This document shows positions 13,864 to 15,086 of a stretch of 15,086 bases of DNA, piece after piece. Numbering within the stretch: the first letter of the stretch is position 1; each line of letters opens with the position of its first letter. The notes beneath the pieces are model-generated. The model was not told the origin of the DNA, ran no database searches, and saw only the letters and a program-made list of their open reading frames with translations. Origin of the DNA: Methylotenera sp. (GTDB lineage: Bacteria > Pseudomonadota > Gammaproteobacteria > Burkholderiales > Methylophilaceae). The DNA lies in the NCBI GenBank assembly GCA_027310735.1, contig DAIDAH010000041.1, positions 1 through 15,086 on the forward strand. Reading direction: 5' to 3'. The position numbers were made by a program, and so were the translations under genes.

Positions 13864-15086
13864 CTAATTCGTCAACTCACGCCAAATTGCCCGTTTACTT
13901 GAAAATCCTATAGAACTCGAACCAAACTTAGCATTTGGTACCAAGGTTGGTGTTGGGTTATTAGCAGTAGTTACTGAAACTACAGGTTTACCATTGATAT
14001 AAACAATATTGATACCAACAGGTGGTGCATTAGTTTTAGTTGAGAGGATACCTGTTGAATCAACTGCTCCACCAGTTTTATAGTTAAAGTAGTTTACCCA
14101 ACCATAGCCACCTGGAGAGCAGACTGTATTAGATGGAACTGTTGTAGGCACAACTAAGGTACCTGACACCAACCTCGCGGAAACATTCTGACGCTCACCT
14201 GAATCAGGCAAATCAACATACCATCCATTCCCGCTAGAAAAGTAATCTGCAGTACTATATGGGCCTGTACGACTAGCTCCAGCCGTGACTAAAGTTTGGG
14301 CCGTTAAAAAGTTGCGCGCATTATTGAGAGTAGTACCACTATCTTTAATGGCATAAATAGTCTGCTGTTGTGTATTAGTCAGGTCACTTAACTCCAGATA
14401 TTTACCAGTACCGACAAATACCACACGATTACCGCTAATTTTACCTAGTTCCGGACGTGTCGTAACTGGTTGAGAGATACCACTTGCATCTTTAAGTGTA
14501 GCCACCAGAAAAGGGTTACTTCCAGAAGCAGCGGCTGCATTTATATCAAAACGCCACAAATTCCCCAATAGGTCTCCAGCATAGGTATACAGTGCCTGAT
14601 TATTCTTGCTCGGACTCTCGACCCATGAATCAATTTTAGCTAAACCACTTGGTGTAACACTATCACCCACGCCAGTACTAAATTTACTTACTGAAGAAGC
14701 TGGCCCAGTGTTAGCGTCTAAGACATATAAATAACCTTGCCCTGCACCACCGCCTGTGGTGTTATTGTAACCAGAGGTTAACAACACCACCCAAGTACCA
14801 TCTGCTTTTTTAGTAATCTCAGGGTTACCAAAACTGTAACCCATATCACTATCGTTCGAAGTATCAAACTCCCACAACAACTTAGGAGTGTCTCCCGTAA
14901 TATCTAATGCATAAAACCCCTTACCTCCCCCATTTAGACCGCCAACCAGAATGGTTTTCCAATCACTGGCAGTCGCACAAGGTGATGAACAAATATCAGA
15001 GACTGTCGTACTACCATTCACATAGTTGGTATGCATAGAGGAATAGTTATTATCGGCTAGCTTCCACTTATTTGGTATCACCATGC
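13864..15086 (-). CDS. pilY1: PilY1/PilC-like type IV pilus tip adhesin, C-terminal part (partial at right edge)
   Basis: The frame is open to the right edge, so about 407 C-terminal residues are present; the Met at 15084 is internal. This is the beta-propeller domain of the PilC/PilY1 family, proteins at the tip of type IV pili or in the outer envelope that control pilus extension, retraction and adhesion. Recognisable blocks, in fragment numbering, are DWKTILVGGLNGGGKGFYALDITGD at 41-65 with the motif GGKGFYALD, MGYSFGNPEI (81-90), YAGDLLGNLWRFD (168-180), and VFVGTGKYLE. Family relatives often carry an Asp-rich calcium loop just before YAGD; here that stretch is WVESPSKNNQALYT with no such Asp pattern. 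The gene is convergent with the Gx transporter and shares the hairpin terminator. No other pilus gene is in view. Confidence 0.92.
   Translation of the reverse strand, partial: MVIPNKWKLADNNYSSMHTNYVNGSTTVSDICSSPCATASDWKTILVGGLNGGGKGFYALDITGDTPKLLWEFDTSNDSDMGYSFGNPEITKKADGTWVVLLTSGYNNTTGGGAGQGYLYVLDANTGPASSVSKFSTGVGDSVTPSGLAKIDSWVESPSKNNQALYTYAGDLLGNLWRFDINAAAASGSNPFLVATLKDASGISQPVTTRPELGKISGNRVVFVGTGKYLELSDLTNTQQQTIYAIKDSGTTLNNARNFLTAQTLVTAGASRTGPYSTADYFSSGNGWYVDLPDSGERQNVSARLVSGTLVVPTTVPSNTVCSPGGYGWVNYFNYKTGGAVDSTGILSTKTNAPPVGINIVYINGKPVVSVTTANNPTPTLVPNAKFGSSSIGFSSKRAIWRELTN

Noticed and set aside
1..15086. CRISPR arrays, tRNA/rRNA genes, phage or toxin-antitoxin genes
   Set aside because: No spaced direct repeats, no cloverleaf or rRNA-like sequence and no matching protein families were seen on either strand.

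Overview
The window looks like chromosome from a low- to mid-GC betaproteobacterium. The basis is the gene order rodA-rlpA-dac-ybeD-lipB-lipA, a GshA of the betaproteobacterial/Acidithiobacillus type (not the E. coli type) directly upstream of gshB, a PilY1-like type IV pilus protein, and moderate AT richness. A methylotroph of the Methylophilaceae is my best guess, but that is inference.

Layout. (1) 1-4506, plus strand: a tight cell-envelope and lipoylation run. It holds the 3' end of rodA, the septal lytic transglycosylase lipoprotein gene rlpA, a D-Ala-D-Ala carboxypeptidase, the small ybeD protein gene, octanoyltransferase lipB and lipoyl synthase lipA. (2) 4507-4759: a gene-free gap between convergent genes. 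(3) 4760-7958, minus strand: a 709-residue molybdopterin oxidoreductase of unknown substrate followed by moaA. A perfect-consensus sigma70-type promoter (TTGACA, 16 bp, TATAAT) lies about 245 bp upstream, so the transcript should carry a long leader. (4) about 8275-9541: a decayed IS3-family insertion sequence between the divergent molybdoenzyme and gshA genes. It carries four single-base losses and one nonsense codon, all in its first half, while the DDE catalytic half is still open. (5) 9592-13805, plus strand: gshA-gshB (glutathione synthesis), then the lipoprotein flavin transferase gene apbE, a membrane-anchored NusG-domain-II protein gene and a Gx-transporter-family membrane protein gene, all closely spaced or overlapping. 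(6) 13796-13856: a 23-bp perfect inverted repeat, a probable bidirectional terminator, between that operon and (7) the C-terminal part of a convergent pilY1-like gene that runs off the right edge.

The parts with most unexplained biology are the apbE / NusG-II / Gx-transporter trio, a probable envelope flavin/redox module with no flavin-acceptor protein in view and an altered ApbE metal-site motif, and the orphan cytoplasmic molybdoenzyme paired with its own moaA. Most of the rest is conserved housekeeping content.
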